DNA from: Bacillus sp. J33
Lineage (GTDB): Bacteria > Bacillota > Bacilli > Bacillales > Cytobacillaceae
Direction: 5' to 3'
Length of the DNA stretch: 59,128 nucleotides
Assembly: GCF_000518885.1 (NCBI RefSeq)
Contig: NZ_JAEL01000022.1
Location: 1 to 59,128, forward strand
Positions 16,882 to 25,284 of the stretch are shown here, piece by piece. Position 1 is the first letter of the stretch. The number at the start of each line of letters is the position of its first letter. The position numbers and the translations under genes are program-made. The notes under the pieces are model-generated. The model saw only the letters and a list, made by a program, of their open reading frames with translations, did no database searches and was not told the DNA's origin.

Positions 16882-16914
16882 AACCAGGTCCAAGAATGGA
16901 TCTGGTTTTTATTT
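16882..16914 (+). terminator. Riboswitch-controlled terminator
   Basis: AACCAGGTCC-aagaat-GGATCTGGTT followed by TTTATTTT, just behind the TPP aptamer. Confidence 0.8.
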
Positions 16915-16999
16915 TGGCCGAACAATGAAGAAATGGCTAGGCTATAAAAAATGGTGCGATTCCAATGAATCTACCAGTTAGATTGTACTATATACATGA

Positions 17000-17204
17000 G
17001 GGAGCAGGAGTTAGGGCACAAGACAGCAAATGCATTTGCCGGAGATGGAGCAAGAGTAGTCTTTGAAATTATTGAGAGCACGACTCTTTAAAAAAAGATC
17101 ACAGATGCGGCACAGGCTGCAGATCCCATTTTATTTTTCGCTTCTCCATGGACAAGGCGGTTATAGGCCAAAATATTGTTGTCGGCGGGCTTGTGAGGAA
17201 ATAA
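17000..17204 (+). pseudogene. Remnant of a short-chain dehydrogenase gene
   Basis: Between riboswitch terminator and thiM the three forward frames hold pieces of one SDR protein in the right order: a glycine-rich N-terminus GHKTANAFAGDGARVVFEII (frame ends at TAA in 17087-17091), then TDAAQAADPILFFASP, then after a frame change KAVIGQNIVVGGLVRK. These match the SDR cofactor loop with first strand/helix and the C-terminal FFAS...GQ-x-IVVDGG region. The central ~170 residues including the catalytic Tyr-x3-Lys are missing. A decayed gene with a large internal deletion. Confidence 0.6.
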
Positions 17205-17219
17205 TAAGGAGGTATATGG

Positions 17220-18032
17220 ATGAATATTCACGAGATTGGCAGTCTTTTAGAAAAGGTAAGGGCAGTAAATCCGCTGGTTCATAATATTACAAATGTCGTT
17301 GTCACCAATTTCACTGCAAATGGCCTTTTGGCAATCGGCGCTTCGCCAGTAATGGCATATGCACATGAAGAGGCAGCTGATATGGCCAAAATCTCAGGTG
17401 CATTAGTTCTGAACATGGGAACCTTGACTGAAAAAGAGGTACAAAGCATGCTAATCGCCGGAAAATCAGCTAATGAGCACGGAGTTCCGGTAATCCTTGA
17501 TCCGGTTGGTGTGGGAGCAACTGCTTATCGGACGGATACTGCCAGAAGGCTTTTAGAAGAGTTAAATATTTCAATAATTAGAGGGAATGCGGCAGAGATC
17601 GCCAATGCAGCAGGCCAGCAATGGGAAATAAAAGGGGTGGACGCAGGTAAAAGCAATGGAGATACAGTTGCACTCGCCCAGGCAGCTGCAAGTGAACTTG
17701 GTACTATCACAGTCATCACAGGAAAACAGGATATCGTATCAGACGGAAATTTTACTTACAGTATAAACAATGGACACCCCTTTCTAACGAAGATAACAGG
17801 GGCCGGCTGTTTGCTGACTTCTGTGGCAGGGGCATTCTCAGCTGTGGAAAAAGATCTAATGAAGGCAGCTGTCTCCTCATTGGTTGTTTACGGTGTGGCT
17901 GCTGAAATGGCCGCCGAAGCTTCGAATAATCGAGGGCCGGGAACTTTCCAAATCGAGTTTTTGAACAGCTTATATAACATTACGGCTTCAGATGTTGAAG
18001 GCCGCGGTTCTTTTAAAAAAATCAGCGAATAG
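17220..18032 (+). CDS. thiM: Hydroxyethylthiazole kinase
   Basis: Phosphorylates 4-methyl-5-(2-hydroxyethyl)thiazole for thiamine salvage. The 270-aa sequence is full-length and typical: [30 protein letters not shown] at the N-terminus (quoted in part), LDPVGVGAT, and the ATP/anion-hole region KITGAGCLL. Start ATG with AAGGAGGTATATGG. First intact gene under the TPP riboswitch; thiD begins 14 bp after its stop. Confidence 0.95.
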   Translation: MNIHEIGSLLEKVRAVNPLVHNITNVVVTNFTANGLLAIGASPVMAYAHEEAADMAKISGALVLNMGTLTEKEVQSMLIAGKSANEHGVPVILDPVGVGATAYRTDTARRLLEELNISIIRGNAAEIANAAGQQWEIKGVDAGKSNGDTVALAQAAASELGTITVITGKQDIVSDGNFTYSINNGHPFLTKITGAGCLLTSVAGAFSAVEKDLMKAAVSSLVVYGVAAEMAAEASNNRGPGTFQIEFLNSLYNITASDVEGRGSFKKISE

Positions 18033-18046
18033 GAGGCTTCATATAT

Positions 18047-18877
18047 ATGAGAGTGACAAAAGCATTGACCATAGCTGGTTCAGACAGCGGAGGCGGGGCT
18101 GGCATACAGGCCGATTTAAAAACGTTCCAGGAACTTGGTGTTTATGGCATGTCTGCCTTAACCGCAGTTACCGCCCAAAATACAAGAGGCGTCCAGGGAG
18201 TTTTTCCAATGACAGCTGAGGCTGTGGTTGCACAAATCCGGTCTATAGGGGAAGACCTTAGGCCAGAAGCGATTAAGACAGGAATGCTTTTTAGTGCTGA
18301 AATTATCGAAAGAGTATCCCGTGAAATAATCCGTTATGACTGGGAAAATGTCGTCATTGATCCAGTCATGATCGCAAAAGGCGGAGCAAGCCTGCTTCAG
18401 AAAGAGGCGATTGATGCCATGAAGGAATTCCTAATTCCCCTTTCGATGGTGATCACCCCAAATATCCCGGAGGCTGAAGTACTAACAGGCCTTACGATCA
18501 AGTCAGATTCAGATAAAAAAGAAGCTGCAAGGAAACTGCACCGGATGGGGGCAAAGAACGTCATCATAAAAGGCGGCCATGACGAAGCAGAAGACATTGC
18601 TGCAGACCTATTATTTGATGGTGACAGTTTTATTGAGTTGAAGAGTGAGAGAATCCAGACGGCCAATACACACGGAACCGGCTGTACCTTTTCGGCTGCC
18701 ATCACTGCGGGGCTGGCTGATGGTCTAGATGTGCCGGAAGCTGTCAAAAGAGCAAAGAAGTTTATCCAAGCAGCTATAAAAGACGACTTGCAGATCGGAA
18801 GCGGTCATGGACCGACCAATCATTGGGCCTATAATAGGCAGCAAAAGGAGAACTTTGCACATGGCAGTAAATTCTGA
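18047..18877 (+). CDS. thiD: Hydroxymethylpyrimidine (phosphate) kinase
   Basis: Two-step kinase giving HMP-pyrophosphate for thiamine phosphate synthesis. The 276-aa ribokinase-fold protein shows TIAGSDSGGGAGIQADLKTF at the N-terminus, VIDPVMIAKGGASLL, and the anion-hole motif NTHGTGCTFSAAI containing the catalytic Cys. Second gene of the thiMDE operon; it overlaps thiE by 17 bp. Confidence 0.95.
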   Translation: MRVTKALTIAGSDSGGGAGIQADLKTFQELGVYGMSALTAVTAQNTRGVQGVFPMTAEAVVAQIRSIGEDLRPEAIKTGMLFSAEIIERVSREIIRYDWENVVIDPVMIAKGGASLLQKEAIDAMKEFLIPLSMVITPNIPEAEVLTGLTIKSDSDKKEAARKLHRMGAKNVIIKGGHDEAEDIAADLLFDGDSFIELKSERIQTANTHGTGCTFSAAITAGLADGLDVPEAVKRAKKFIQAAIKDDLQIGSGHGPTNHWAYNRQQKENFAHGSKF

Positions 18878-19538
18878 GGCGATAAGAAAGTTTTTGAGAG
18901 TTTATTTTATTATGGGGAGCGTAAATTGCCAAAAAGATCCCGAAGAGGTCCTTCTTGCAGCAATTAGAGGAGGCATCTCACTCTTTCAGTTCCGTGAAAA
19001 AGGCAATGCCTGTTTACAAGGGGAAGACAAGCTCCAGCTGGCAAAAAAGCTGCAAACAATCTGCAGGAATAACCAAATCCCTTTCATTGTAAATGATGAT
19101 ATAGAACTGGCATTAGAGATCGATGCGGATGGCGTCCATATTGGCCAGGAAGACGAATCTGCTGATATCGTACGCCAAAAAATCGGCAGCAAAATTCTTG
19201 GGGTCTCAGCACATAATTTGATTGAAGCAAGGAAAGCAATAGATGATGGTGCAGATTACCTTGGAATTGGGCCCATTTATCCGACTTCCACAAAGGAAGA
19301 CGCAAAAGCCGTGCAAGGGCACAGCTTTTTAAAAGAATTGAGAGCCTTGGATATCCAAATTCCTCTGGTTGGAATAGGAGGCATTACCGCTGAAAATGCG
19401 GCTCCAATAATCGGGGCGGGTGCAGACGGCGTTTCTGTCATCACAGCAATCAGCCAGGCAGAATCTCCGGAAGAATCAGCCCGGCTGCTATCCATTGCTG
19501 TACTAAATGAACTAAATGAACTAAAAAATGTCCATTAA
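18861..19538 (+). CDS. thiE: Thiamine phosphate synthase
   Basis: Couples HMP-pyrophosphate with thiazole phosphate. The 225-aa TIM barrel has ISLFQFREKG, FIVNDDIELALEIDADGVHIGQED, the GIGPIYPTSTK phosphate-site loop and VGIGGITAEN. I start it at ATG 18861, behind AAAAGGAG, inside the end of thiD; the longer frame from 18807 lacks a ribosome site. Last gene of the operon, followed by a terminator. Confidence 0.95.
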   Translation: MAVNSEAIRKFLRVYFIMGSVNCQKDPEEVLLAAIRGGISLFQFREKGNACLQGEDKLQLAKKLQTICRNNQIPFIVNDDIELALEIDADGVHIGQEDESADIVRQKIGSKILGVSAHNLIEARKAIDDGADYLGIGPIYPTSTKEDAKAVQGHSFLKELRALDIQIPLVGIGGITAENAAPIIGAGADGVSVITAISQAESPEESARLLSIAVLNELNELKNVH

Positions 19539-19553
19539 GCTGGGCATTTTTTA
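19525..19553 (+). terminator. thiE terminator
   Basis: AAAATGTCC ... GGGCATTTTTT stem (one G-U) with T-run, overlapping the stop codon. Confidence 0.75.
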
Positions 19554-19630
19554 ATGTTTATGATGACTGTACACCAAATTTATTAGCAAGGACATATGAT
19601 TTTAGAGGTGAATTACCTGGTTCTTTAAGA

Positions 19631-19744
19631 TATCATCAACTTCGGGCATTTTATCGTCAGCTCTGCGAAAAATAACATCATAAAAGCCATTTTATTATCA
19701 ACTTCTTTAATATATCATCAACTATGCCTCATATATCATCAACT
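19631..19744. repeat. Phased array A: six copies of TATCATCAACT every 20-21 bp
   Basis: Copies start at 19631, 19652, 19673, 19693, 19713 and 19734: TATCATCAACT, TATCGTCAGCT, TAACATCATAA, TATTATCAACT, TATCATCAACT, TATCATCAACT. The 9-10-bp linkers are A/T-rich and often carry GC or GCC about 2-3 bp after the motif. The steps 21, 21, 20, 20, 21 equal two turns of B-DNA, so all copies face the same side. It is non-coding and lies in the 390-bp spacer 19539-19930. An equivalent array lies at 33203-33315. Function unknown. Confidence 0.8.
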
Positions 19745-19930
19745 GCAAAATCAGCATTCTGCCTATGAGAAATTTGTATGCTTTCAACTAGATTGATGAA
19801 TTCTTTAATTTCTTTTCAATTGTTTCCTCTCAATATCCTTATGTTCTTATTAAATGTTTGAAACCATCCAGTTTACCCCATCCTATGGAGGGCAGCTTTT
19901 TATCAAATAATAAAAAAGAGGGATGGGCTT

Positions 19931-20245
19931 TTGAAAAAATGGATGGAAATCGGCCTTTATATTCAAGGTGCGGTTTTAATGCTTATCGTGTATTACGGCT
20001 TTTTTACTGGTCTGGTCGCAGCGGAAACGAAAATAATTGAAATTGAAGGGAAGGTAACGGAGAAATATCATCGAGATTCAGTAGATAATTATTTAAGCAA
20101 TTACCATATTCACCAGGAATATTGGATTCGGATGGAAGATGGGAAATCGGTTGAACTCACAGCCTCTCTTTATGAGGGTATCCAGCAGGGAGAAAACATA
20201 AAATTAGTACAGATGAATGCAGGAACCATGATTCTCAAGAAATAG
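19931..20245 (+). CDS. Small single-pass membrane protein of unknown function
   Basis: 104 aa: one N-terminal hydrophobic helix (about residues 9-30) followed by a charged, beta-rich extracytoplasmic part (KIIEIEGKVTEKYHRDS ... YWIRMEDGKSVELTAS) resembling a small OB- or SH3-like domain, though no family is recognised. TTG start behind AAGAGGGATGGGC; a terminator follows. Confidence 0.65.
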   Translation: MKKWMEIGLYIQGAVLMLIVYYGFFTGLVAAETKIIEIEGKVTEKYHRDSVDNYLSNYHIHQEYWIRMEDGKSVELTASLYEGIQQGENIKLVQMNAGTMILKK

Positions 20246-20275
20246 GCACGCTATATAGCAAGCCTATTTTTATTT
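20241..20275 (+). terminator. Terminator
   Basis: AATAGGC ... GCCTATT stem followed by TTTATTT; overlaps the stop of the upstream gene. Confidence 0.75.
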
Positions 20276-20357
20276 CCACCGCTTTCTTGTCAGAATTGTT
20301 TCTATATTTTACAATAGCTTTATTGCTGCCTGGCATCACAGGTGCGGGGGTGTATGG

Positions 20358-20602
20358 ATGAAAGTTATGAAATGGCTATTTACGAACAAACAGACACTTT
20401 CGGAGTTTCTGGCGGTTAGCGTATTTTTACTGTTTCGGCACTCGTTTTTATCATGGCAATTTTGTTTCTGCCCAGATTGCTTGAAGCAGCAATTTCTTGG
20501 TTTCTCGGCGACAATGATCAGGTAATTTTACAAAAATATTATATTGGCATGTTCTTATTGGTGCCGATATTAGCGTTTATCGTCCAATTTACGATGCTTT
20601 AA
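20358..20602 (+). pseudogene. Frameshifted small membrane protein gene
   Basis: ATG 20358 follows GGGGGTGTATGG and reads MKVMKWLFTNKQTLSEFLA then VSVFLL; near 20430-20440 the sensible reading moves to another frame, giving ALVFIMAILFLPRLLEAA, then WFLGDNDQVILQKYYIG and a last helix FLLVPILAFIVQFTML ending at TAA 20600-20602. Restoring one base gives about 81 aa with two membrane helices. Family not recognised. Either a true mutation or a base-call error. Confidence 0.65.
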
Positions 20603-20675
20603 CCATGCAGAAGAATGATAAACATGTTAATCTGATAGTCTGTTAGATTTTCAGCATAAGGAGAAATTAATAACA

Positions 20676-21431
20676 ATGAAACTTGTTTCCTGGAATGTAA
20701 ATGGAATTAGAGCCTGCGTGAAAAAAGGCTTCATAGATTACTTTAAAGAGGTGGATGCGGATATTTTCTGTATCCAGGAATCCAAGCTGCAGGAGGGACA
20801 GATAGAGCTCATCCTCGAAGGGTACCACCAGTATTGGAACTATGCTATAAAAAAAGGATACTCCGGTACAGCTGTTTTCACGAAAAAAGAGCCGCTTACA
20901 GTTCGATATGGCTTAGGTGATAACGAAGCAGAGCCGGAAGGCAGAATTCTTACACTTGAATACGATGAATTTTATCTTGTAAATGTCTATACACCTAATT
21001 CTCAGCGTGATTTGGCACGGCTTCCTTACCGGCTCGAGTGGGAGGACAGAATCCGGGAGCATCTGCTGGAGCTTGACAAGGTCAAGCCGGTTATTTTGTG
21101 CGGAGATTTAAATGTAGCCCACCAGGATATTGATTTGAAAAATGCGAAGTCCAATCGAGGCAATTCTGGTTTTACAGATGAAGAACGCGGACAAATGACC
21201 GTACTCCTGAATTCCGGCTTTGTTGATTCATTCCGCTATAAATATCCACAAGCAGAGGGAGCCTATACGTGGTGGTCATATATGGCCAAGGTACGCGAGC
21301 GGAATATAGGCTGGCGGATTGATTACTTCCTAGTTTCCGATAGGATCAAAGATAAGATAATAGATGCCGGGATTCATTGTGATATTATGGGCAGCGACCA
21401 TTGCCCGATTGTGCTTCAACTGGATATGTAA
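20676..21431 (+). CDS. exoA: Exodeoxyribonuclease III (AP endonuclease)
   Basis: 251-aa member of the ExoIII/APE1 family, acting at abasic sites in base-excision repair and as a 3'-exonuclease. Metal and catalytic residues are in place: Glu35 (CIQESKLQ), Tyr105 (VYTPNSQ), Asp144/Asn146 (CGDLNVAH), and Asp241/His242 (GSDHCPI). Length and sequence match B. subtilis ExoA. Monocistronic, with a terminator at 21441-21465. Confidence 0.95.
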   Translation: MKLVSWNVNGIRACVKKGFIDYFKEVDADIFCIQESKLQEGQIELILEGYHQYWNYAIKKGYSGTAVFTKKEPLTVRYGLGDNEAEPEGRILTLEYDEFYLVNVYTPNSQRDLARLPYRLEWEDRIREHLLELDKVKPVILCGDLNVAHQDIDLKNAKSNRGNSGFTDEERGQMTVLLNSGFVDSFRYKYPQAEGAYTWWSYMAKVRERNIGWRIDYFLVSDRIKDKIIDAGIHCDIMGSDHCPIVLQLDM

Positions 21432-21440
21432 GAAATAGAG

Positions 21441-21466
21441 CCCCTGTTTAGCAGGGGTTTTTATTT
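21441..21466 (+). terminator. exoA terminator
   Basis: CCCCTGtttagCAGGGG followed by TTTTTATTTT. Confidence 0.85.
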
Positions 21467-21516
21467 TGGAAAATCTGGCAATACTTTTATTAATTATTCA
21501 AAAAGGAATGGTTAAA

Positions 21517-21792
21517 GTGAACAAAACAGAGATGCTCAAACTTTTTGTTCTTATTGAAAGAGTATATCCTGGTTTTCGTTTAAAAAATGATATAGTCCAT
21601 TACTATTTTAAAAAATGCGAGGAAATGGACTATGAACAGGCAATGGCATCTATTAAGGATCATATCCGAAAAAGCCCCTATCCTCCGTCAATTAGCAGTA
21701 TTGCGGCTAAAAGCTTTAGGAGTAATTCTTCATCATCTTCCGATCCCCGTGCCTGGCAAGAAGAATATATTCTTTCTTCTGATATTTCTTAA
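21517..21792 (+). CDS. Small protein resembling phage G39P-type helicase loader/inhibitor N-domain
   Basis: 91 aa. GTG 21517 has AAAGGAATGG 8-9 bp upstream; the longer frame from 21466 has none. The sequence NKTEMLKLFVLIERVYPGF ... IVHYYFKKCEEMDYEQAM followed by HIRKSPYPPSISSIA has the pattern of the small helical N-terminal domain of SPP1 G39P-like replicative-helicase loaders, and then a Ser-rich unstructured end. No phage genes are nearby, so it may be a domesticated or stand-alone member. The family call is by eye only. Confidence 0.5.
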   Translation: MNKTEMLKLFVLIERVYPGFRLKNDIVHYYFKKCEEMDYEQAMASIKDHIRKSPYPPSISSIAAKSFRSNSSSSSDPRAWQEEYILSSDIS

Positions 21793-21858
21793 ATTCATGC
21801 TCCGGAAATGCTATAATACATACGAATTAAAAATAGAAATAAAGGATGAGTTCGTAAT

Positions 21859-22158
21859 ATGCTAAAAACAACGATCGGAAAATTTAGATTTATGGGGTTC
21901 CTCGAAGGGGGTTCATTGCTACTCCTTTTATTTATTGCAATGCCGCTTAAATATGCTGCAGGAATTCCTGAGGCTGTAAGAGTGGTTGGCTCTCTGCACG
22001 GTTTTCTGTTTATAACCTATCTTTTCGTCATAGCCTACACTACATTTAAAATAAGATGGTCTCTAAAATGGGCTGCAAGCGCTGTAGCAGTCGCATTTAT
22101 ACCATTTGGCAATTTTATTTTAGACATTTTTTTGAAAAAATCCTCTTTAACAGATTAA
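21859..22158 (+). CDS. DUF3817 membrane protein (YdzA-like)
   Basis: 99 aa with three hydrophobic helices and the DUF3817 pattern FRFMGFLEGGSLLLLL ... MPLKY ... VRVVGSLHGFLFI. Such proteins are found alone or fused to transporters; function is unknown. ATG start behind AAAGGATGAG; terminator at 22172-22198. Confidence 0.8.
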   Translation: MLKTTIGKFRFMGFLEGGSLLLLLFIAMPLKYAAGIPEAVRVVGSLHGFLFITYLFVIAYTTFKIRWSLKWAASAVAVAFIPFGNFILDIFLKKSSLTD

Positions 22159-22171
22159 TAGAAGCAGTGGG

Positions 22172-22198
22172 AGCCTGCGATTATGCAGGCTTTTTAAT
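22172..22198 (+). terminator. Terminator of the DUF3817 gene
   Basis: AGCCTGCgattatGCAGGCT followed by TTTTAATTT. Confidence 0.85.
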
Positions 22199-22269
22199 TT
22201 CCAATTCTCTTACAAATCCATCTGGATTTTTGATAAAATATAAGAAAGATATAGGATTGGAGTAAGTAA

Positions 22270-22908
22270 ATGGGAGATGAACTGCTATTATAATATGTTT
22301 TTATTTTTACAGGCATTTTAATATTTTTCGGGTCAGTGCACGATGGGTTTCGTGTCCAGAGGCAGAAAGGAATTATTTCGGAATCATGGGTAATGCCGCT
22401 TTTACTTTTTATGGGCTGGCTCGTCCAGCCGATGCTGTGGTTAAATATTTTTAAAATGGAGCCTATTATATACATTTTAATTCTTTCACTAGCCGCATTT
22501 ATCTATCTTGCTGTACATATATATCGAAAAGGACGTGTATTTGTTATTCACGAAACTTCCAAAAACATTCTGCTTGAAAGAGTAAGAACCGAACTGAACC
22601 ATTATTCGATTTCCTATAATGAAAAAGAAATAGCGGACAGCAAAAAAGTGATTTTTACTCTCCCTGATGAAGATGCAGTCATAAAAGTAAGCTGGCGAAG
22701 TGAGGAAAAGCAGTTTCAAACTTTCCGTTTAAGCTTCAAAAAATGGTGGAGAATTTACTATTATGAAGAAATCAAGGAGAATATTAAAGACTTTTTCAAA
22801 GAAGAAAGAGATGGAAAGGTATTTTGGAAACAGATATTGACCAATGCCGGGACCGGGGCGTTTATCTTAGGAACGATGATCTTTCTGTTTTTCACAATTA
22901 AGCCTTAA
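22270..22908 (+). pseudogene. Membrane protein gene with an in-frame stop at codon 8
   Basis: The natural start seems to be ATG 22270, with TTGGAGTAAGTAA before it: MGDELLL, then TAA (22291-22293), then in the same frame YVFIFTGILIFFGSVHDGF and on to the stop at 22908. Reading through gives 212 codons with helices at the N-terminus, at about 45-90, and one at the C-terminus (NAGTGAFILGTMIFLFF); the middle is a charged cytosolic domain. The remaining frame could start at GTG 22336 but would lack the first helix and has no ribosome site. No family recognised. Nonsense mutation or sequence error. Confidence 0.55.
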
Positions 22909-22914
22909 ACATGG

Positions 22915-22949
22915 AATCCTGCAGCTAGAAATGCTGCAGGATTTTTGTT
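22915..22949 (+). terminator. Terminator
   Basis: AATCCTGCAGC ... GCTGCAGGATT followed by TTTGTTTT; perfect 11-bp stem. Confidence 0.9.
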
Positions 22950-23010
22950 TTCCAGGATTGACAGGTTAATAAACTGCATAATCTAGCTCTTTATAGAATA
23001 AATATCAGGA

Positions 23011-23024
23011 TGTAAGCGCTTTCT
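23011..23024 (+). promoter_or_regulatory. cre site (CcpA) before the symporter gene
   Basis: TGTAAGCGCTTTCT differs from the cre consensus TGWAANCGNTNWCA only at the last base. It lies between a possible -10 (TAGAAT near 22995) and the ribosome site at 23036, a position typical for CcpA repression. Confidence 0.6.
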
Positions 23025-23048
23025 TATTTTATAAAAAGGAGGTTGATT

Positions 23049-24272
23049 ATGTCTTTAACCAAAAAAATCCTTATCGGTATGGGCTTGGGTATTGCAGTTG
23101 GATTGATTTTTAATTTGGCTTTGCCAGGATGGTATGAGGCTGCTTCGACATATGTGCTGGCGCCATTAGGGAAAATTTTCGTCAACCTGATTAAAATGCT
23201 TGTCGTTCCTATCGTTATTGTTTCTTTGATCCTGGGGACTGCTGGAATTAGCGACCCGAAAAAACTTGGCCGGATTGGCGGCAAAACGATCTTATTTTTT
23301 CTTATAACAACGGCAATAGCACTTGTCTTAGCCCTCGGTGCCGGGATGCTGTTCCAGCCGGGAGCAGGTGAATTCCAGCTGGATGGCGCAAATTTTGAGG
23401 AAAAAGAAGCACCGCCGGTCATGGAAACACTTATTAATATCATTCCCGCTAACCCTTTTGGGGCCATGGTTCAGGAATCCATGCTTCAAATTATCGCATT
23501 TTCCATTATTATCGGATATGGATTAGCAAGACTGGGGGAAAAAGTGTCAGGTGTGCTTCATTTGATTGAACAAGCGAACGAAGTCCTCATGTATCTGGTG
23601 CAGGCGATTATGAAATTTGCCCCATACGGCGCTTTTGGCTTAATTGCCGTTGCTATAGGCGGACAGGGAATGGAAGCCATAATGGCTATGGGCAAATATA
23701 TGTTCGCTGTCCTATTTGTTCTGCTGCTTCATCTTGTCATCACATACGGCTCCGCCATTTCTTTCCTTGGCAAAATGAACCCTATCCAATTTTTGAAAGA
23801 ATTCTCTCCTGCCATGGTGGTAGCTTTCAGTACTTCAAGCAGCTCAGCCACGCTGCCAATTTCAATGAAAACAGCACAGAATAATCTCGGCGTCTCGAAA
23901 AGCGTGAGCAGTTTTGTTCAGCCGCTGGGAGCCACGATTAATATGGATGGAACTGCTATCATGCAAGGGGTTGCGACGATCTTCATTGCTCAGGTATACG
24001 GAATTGAATTAGGGCTGGGGCAATTGCTGACAGTTATTTTAACAGCTACCTTAGCAAGCATCGGAACGGCTGGCGTTCCAGGGGTAGGCTTAATCATGCT
24101 TTCCATGGTCCTCACATCTGTCGGACTCCCTGTTGAAGCGATTGCTCTAGTTCTGGGTGTGGATCGTCTCCTGGATATGTGCCGTACGGCCGTAAATATT
24201 ACCGGTGATGCGGCATGTGCAATTATCGTTGACAGGGGCGAAAAATCTGCGGACGTGCCGAAAACAGCATAA
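23049..24272 (+). CDS. Dicarboxylate/amino acid:cation symporter (SDF/DAACS family)
   Basis: 407 aa, eight-helix symporter of the GltP/DctA type. Diagnostic motifs: serine-rich SSSSATLP, NMDGTA (transport core), GTAGVPG (hairpin 2) and NITGD near the end. Members import glutamate/aspartate or C4-dicarboxylates with Na+ or H+; which one is unclear. ATG 23049 fits AAGGAGG with a 6-bp gap, better than TTG 23043. A cre box upstream suggests carbon catabolite control. Confidence 0.9.
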   Translation: MSLTKKILIGMGLGIAVGLIFNLALPGWYEAASTYVLAPLGKIFVNLIKMLVVPIVIVSLILGTAGISDPKKLGRIGGKTILFFLITTAIALVLALGAGMLFQPGAGEFQLDGANFEEKEAPPVMETLINIIPANPFGAMVQESMLQIIAFSIIIGYGLARLGEKVSGVLHLIEQANEVLMYLVQAIMKFAPYGAFGLIAVAIGGQGMEAIMAMGKYMFAVLFVLLLHLVITYGSAISFLGKMNPIQFLKEFSPAMVVAFSTSSSSATLPISMKTAQNNLGVSKSVSSFVQPLGATINMDGTAIMQGVATIFIAQVYGIELGLGQLLTVILTATLASIGTAGVPGVGLIMLSMVLTSVGLPVEAIALVLGVDRLLDMCRTAVNITGDAACAIIVDRGEKSADVPKTA

Positions 24273-24330
24273 AATTTCTGGAAAAGATTCTTTATTTTTG
24301 CTATAATTCTATTGAATTTAATAGAAAGGT

Positions 24331-24423
24331 TTTCTAGGGTTCCGCAGCACATTGCTGGACTGGTCCGAGAGAAAACTCATAGCTTTTGCAGCTATGCCAC
24401 GGAAGGACAAAAGCCTGGGAGAT
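24331..24423 (+). ncRNA. Guanidine-I riboswitch (ykkC class)
   Basis: Conserved blocks in order: CTAGGGTTCCG (24334-24344), CTGGTCCGAGAGAAAAC, and CACGGAAGGACAAAAGCC-TGGGAGA. The 3' part overlaps a perfect terminator (24412-24460), consistent with the known mechanism in which guanidinium binding prevents termination. The controlled genes are an SMR pair, as expected for guanidinium export. Confidence 0.93.
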
Positions 24424-24460
24424 ACTGTTAATCAGATATCTCCCAGGCTTTTTCATTTTT
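24412..24460 (+). terminator. Expression-platform terminator of the guanidine-I riboswitch
   Basis: AGCCTGGGAGATA / TATCTCCCAGGCT, 13-bp perfect stem followed by TTTTCATTTTTT. Confidence 0.9.
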
Positions 24461-24494
24461 TGAGCACTACTATTATAAGAAGGGAGCGGTTATT

Positions 24495-24833
24495 TTGCAT
24501 TGGCTAAAAGTATTTATTGCCGCATTTTTTGAAGTATTTTGGGTTATCGGCTTAAAGCATGCAGACAGTCCTTTAACTTGGACAGGCACCATTTTAAGCA
24601 TTGCTATAAGTTTTTATTTAATGATTATGGCAGGGAAAGTTCTCCCGGTCGGAACTGTTTATGCCGTATTTGTAGGGATGGGAACAGCTGGTACCGTCCT
24701 GTCCGAAATTATATTTTTCGATGAGCCTTTGAAATTTTCTAAAATAATTCTTGTACTTGTTTTATTAATAGGCGTGCTTGGCTTGAAGCTGGTGACAAAT
24801 GAAGGAGAGGCTGAAGGAGGTGAGACTTCATGA
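24495..24833 (+). CDS. ykkC: SMR-family exporter subunit, guanidinium-associated (YkkC-like)
   Basis: 112 aa, four helices. The active-site Glu of small multidrug resistance proteins is in [15 protein letters not shown], and the [19 protein letters not shown] block forms the third helix. It is the first of two SMR genes behind a guanidine-I riboswitch; paired YkkC/YkkD-type subunits form antiparallel heterodimers, and riboswitch-linked members exchange guanidinium for protons. Start TTG behind AAGGGAGCGG; the stop overlaps the next start (ATGA). Confidence 0.88.
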   Translation: MHWLKVFIAAFFEVFWVIGLKHADSPLTWTGTILSIAISFYLMIMAGKVLPVGTVYAVFVGMGTAGTVLSEIIFFDEPLKFSKIILVLVLLIGVLGLKLVTNEGEAEGGETS

Positions 24834-25144
24834 GCTGGGTGTACCTCATTCTTGCAGGGCTGTTTGAAATGACAGGTGTAACTATGATCAACAGCTGGCA
24901 TAAAAATCGCAATTGGCAATCGCTAGTGATGTTATTTGGAGGATTTGGAGCTAGCTTTTTATTTCTTGCATTAGCCATGAAGAGTCTGCCGATGGGAACC
25001 GCCTATGCAGTATGGACAGGCATAGGTGCTGCAGGCGGTGCAGTTCTTGGCATGATTTTTTATGGGGAGCCAAAGGATGCAAAACGAATATTCTTTATTG
25101 GAATGGTACTTAGCGCAGCTATCGGGCTTAAGCTAATTTCCTAG
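24830..25144 (+). CDS. ykkD: SMR-family exporter subunit, guanidinium-associated (YkkD-like)
   Basis: 104 aa, four helices, with the membrane Glu in [14 protein letters not shown] and the [19 protein letters not shown] block typical of SMR proteins. Overlaps ykkC by four bases, so the two subunits are translationally coupled; a terminator follows at 25146-25179. Confidence 0.88.
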   Translation: MSWVYLILAGLFEMTGVTMINSWHKNRNWQSLVMLFGGFGASFLFLALAMKSLPMGTAYAVWTGIGAAGGAVLGMIFYGEPKDAKRIFFIGMVLSAAIGLKLIS

Positions 25145-25145
25145 A

Positions 25146-25179
25146 AAAGAGGCCATGGAAATAATGGCCTCTTTCATTT
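25146..25179 (+). terminator. ykkCD terminator
   Basis: AAAGAGGCCAT/ATGGCCTCTTT perfect stem behind the ykkD stop. Confidence 0.8.
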
Positions 25180-25284
25180 GTCATATTGAATAAAACGAAA
25201 CAAAAATATATCCAGTTCTTACCTTCCCTTACATTTCTTCATAAATTATAATGATACTAATAAATCATCAAAGGCAGGTATAAA

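Noticed and set aside
16626-16925. N-terminal extension of the OsmC gene to 250 codons
   Set aside because: It is the antisense of the thiM TPP riboswitch, and a good ribosome site lies before ATG 16625.
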